DNA of 64,000 nt, taken from contig NZ_JAALXT010000004.1 in assembly GCF_011634775.1 (NCBI RefSeq), forward strand, positions 620,001 to 684,000. Reading direction: 5' to 3'. How positions within the stretch are numbered: the first letter of the stretch is position 1; each line of letters begins with the position of its first letter. The notes under the pieces were generated by a model. That model was not told where the DNA came from, made no database searches, and saw only the letters and a program-made list of their open reading frames with translations. This document shows positions 62,847 through 64,000 of the stretch, piece by piece. The DNA is from Thalassoroseus pseudoceratinae (lineage in GTDB: Bacteria; Planctomycetota; Planctomycetia; Planctomycetales; Planctomycetaceae). Made by a program: the position numbers and the translations under genes.

Positions 62847-63293
62847 ATGACAACCGCTACAGAGCTCGAAAGCCAAAAGCCAGTTCGCCGCGTGGAACCG
62901 CACGAGATTCAGAAAGACGCCCGCACCGCACCGCCGCTCTCAGACGAACAACGGATGGAGCGGTTGCGGAAAGTGACACGAACGATGGACGAAGCCTTCT
63001 CGCTGCCGGGCACGAACTTCCGTGTCGGTTGGGATTCCGTGATCGGCCTCGTTCCCGTCGTCGGCGACTTGGCAACCACGGTCGTCTCGGGATGGGTGAT
63101 CCGGGAAGCTCGGCAAATGGGTATTTCCCGCTGGCAAGCCGTTCGGATGCTCGGCAACGTCGGCATCGACATGGTTGTCGGTCTTGTCCCCGGTCTGGGA
63201 GACGTGGCCGACGCCGCGTTCAAGGCCAATACGAAGAACATGAAGATTCTGGAAAAGCACGTCGAGAAGCAACAACGCAAAGCCGCGAAGTAG
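62847..63293 (+). CDS. DUF4112 protein
   Basis: This 148-residue protein has a hydrophilic N-terminus, then SLPGTNFRVGWDSVIGLVPVVGDLATTVVSGWVI and MLGNVGIDMVVGLVPGLGDVADAAFKAN, the paired GLxPxxGD motifs of DUF4112. Two hydrophobic helices contain these motifs, so it is probably membrane-associated. A basic tail (KHVEKQQRKAAK) ends it. A GAGGA ribosome binding site precedes the ATG. The family's function is unknown. A strong terminator follows. Confidence 0.9.
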   Translation: MTTATELESQKPVRRVEPHEIQKDARTAPPLSDEQRMERLRKVTRTMDEAFSLPGTNFRVGWDSVIGLVPVVGDLATTVVSGWVIREARQMGISRWQAVRMLGNVGIDMVVGLVPGLGDVADAAFKANTKNMKILEKHVEKQQRKAAK

Positions 63294-63325
63294 TGTGTTA
63301 GAACGCTCGACCTAAGAAAAAAGTC

Positions 63326-63366
63326 AGAACGCTGGGTTACCTGATCGTAACCCAGCGTTCTTTTTT
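63326..63366. terminator. Rho-independent terminator with a GCTGGG-family stem
   Basis: AGAACGCTGGGTTAC (63326-63340) pairs with GTAACCCAGCGTTCT (63347-63361) over a 6-nt loop, followed by more T (63361-63366). An A-rich stretch on the other side could serve the convergent carB gene. The core GCTGGGTTAC/GTAACCCAGC resembles the 7548-7573 palindrome. Confidence 0.9.
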
Positions 63367-63401
63367 GCAATCGCCGTTTTCAGCCAGTCGTGGGCGACCG
63401 A

Positions 63402-64000
63402 TTAATCGGTGTTGCCGGCCCACTCTTGTAGGGATTTCACCTGTGGGATCGGATTCGCAGCGAGTGCTTCCAGGGCTTGGACGACAGCCAAACAACCGGG
63501 GAGCGTGGTGACACACGGAACGCCATAGGCGACGGCGGCGGAGCGAATTTGTCCTTCATCGGTGCGAGCACCTTTGCCGCTGGGCGTGTTAAAGATGAAC
63601 TGCACTTCGCCGTTAGCCATCTTGTCGAGAATGTTCGGTCGCCCTTCTTGCACCTTGCGGACCGTCTCAATCTCCACACCGGCTTCGCGGATCGTCTGAG
63701 CGGTCCCCGATGTGCCGATAAGGTTGTAACCCAGTGCGTGCAACCGTTTGGCCGCGTCGACAACTCGGGACTTGTAGCGGTGAGCCATCGAGATGAATAC
63801 CGTTCCTTCCATCGGCAACGATGACCCGGCAGCAACTTGGCTTTTCGCAAACGCGAGCGGGAAGGAATCGTGAATGCCCATCACTTCGCCGGTCGAACGC
63901 ATCTCCGGTCCCAGGATGATGTCCACACCCGAGAACCGATTGAACGGGAACACGCTTTCTTTCACCGAGCAGTGCCCGGGGGTGATTTCTTCGATGATGC
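63402..64000 (-). CDS. carB: Carbamoyl-phosphate synthase large chain, C-terminal part (5' end beyond window)
   Basis: The frame runs off the right edge, so only the last 199 residues are seen. They cover the end of the second synthetase domain (ITPGHCSVKESVFPFNRFSG; GVDIILGPEMRSTGEVMGID-like GPEMRSTGEVMGIHDSFPL) and the MGS-like allosteric domain (GTVFISMAHRYKSRVVDAAKRL; IFNTPSGKGARTDEGQIRSAAV; CVTTLPGCLAVVQALEAL). CarB makes carbamoyl phosphate for arginine and pyrimidine synthesis. Regulation by UMP and ornithine acts through the domain seen here. carA is not in the window. Confidence 0.95.
   Translation of the reverse strand, partial: IIEEITPGHCSVKESVFPFNRFSGVDIILGPEMRSTGEVMGIHDSFPLAFAKSQVAAGSSLPMEGTVFISMAHRYKSRVVDAAKRLHALGYNLIGTSGTAQTIREAGVEIETVRKVQEGRPNILDKMANGEVQFIFNTPSGKGARTDEGQIRSAAVAYGVPCVTTLPGCLAVVQALEALAANPIPQVKSLQEWAGNTD

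Overview
The window reads as a chromosomal segment from a planctomycete (phylum Planctomycetota, probably class Planctomycetia). Two complete loci carry the planctomycete-typical families DUF1501, DUF1549/DUF1553 (PSCyt2/PSD1) and pre-peptidase C-terminal (PPC) domain proteins. There is also a DUF1559 prepilin-like protein paired with a small transthyretin-like lipoprotein, a large sulfatase, and short genes on both strands. LpxK shows a lipid A-type outer membrane. The genus cannot be fixed from the sequence. I see no rRNA, tRNA, CRISPR array or intact transposase.

Layout. 1-4.5 kb: truncated DnaJ/CbpA chaperone, a membrane protein, a YcxB-like protein, isocitrate dehydrogenase, LpxK. 4.4-12 kb: first exported-protein locus (cytochrome c/WD40/PPC protein, DUF1549-DUF1553 protein, a lipoprotein, DUF1501 protein). 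12.3-16.5 kb: an unrecognised 1383-residue protein. 16.5-22 kb: ketoacyl synthase III/OleA-like enzyme, flotillin FloA, RidA, AroB, DprA. 22.7-28.9 kb: second DUF1501/PPC/DUF1549-DUF1553 locus, divergently arranged. 29-35 kb: catabolic set (sulfatase, sialidase-like protein, RibD/DHFR-like reductase, choloylglycine-hydrolase-family amidase). 35-38.4 kb: repeat-rich stretch with small hypothetical genes and GpsA. 38.6-45 kb: CsrA, a lipoprotein alpha/beta hydrolase, a tandem HtrA-like protease and pseudoprotease, and a MoeB/ThiF E1-like enzyme. 45.6-51 kb: DUF1559 protein and lipoprotein, DAHP synthase, a K+ channel with RCK domain, a methyltransferase. 51.7-57 kb: glycosyltransferase, QueA, HemA and HemX. 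57-62.5 kb: a soluble-adenylyl-cyclase-like multidomain protein convergent with a PAS-PAS-SpoIIE phosphatase. 62.8-64 kb: DUF4112 protein and truncated CarB.

How the parts relate. The two DUF1501/DUF1549-1553/PPC loci encode the same three exported components and look like two versions of one envelope system whose function is unproven. The signalling pair at 57-62.5 kb combines a predicted cAMP-producing enzyme with a PP2C-type phosphatase. HemX and HemA are tightly coupled, with the hemX stop codon inside the hemA ribosome binding site. The HtrA-like pair combines an intact protease with a paralogue that has lost His and Ser and carries its PDZ domain inside the protease fold.

Intergenic DNA is rich in palindromes: a GCTGGG/CCCAGC family (five copies), an ATGGCACGGCTC family, a 326-bp unit with 31-nt inverted ends, and a 67-bp unit with 11-bp inverted ends. 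One group brackets a small membrane-protein frame broken by an in-frame stop. All product calls come from reading motifs by eye; no database search was run.
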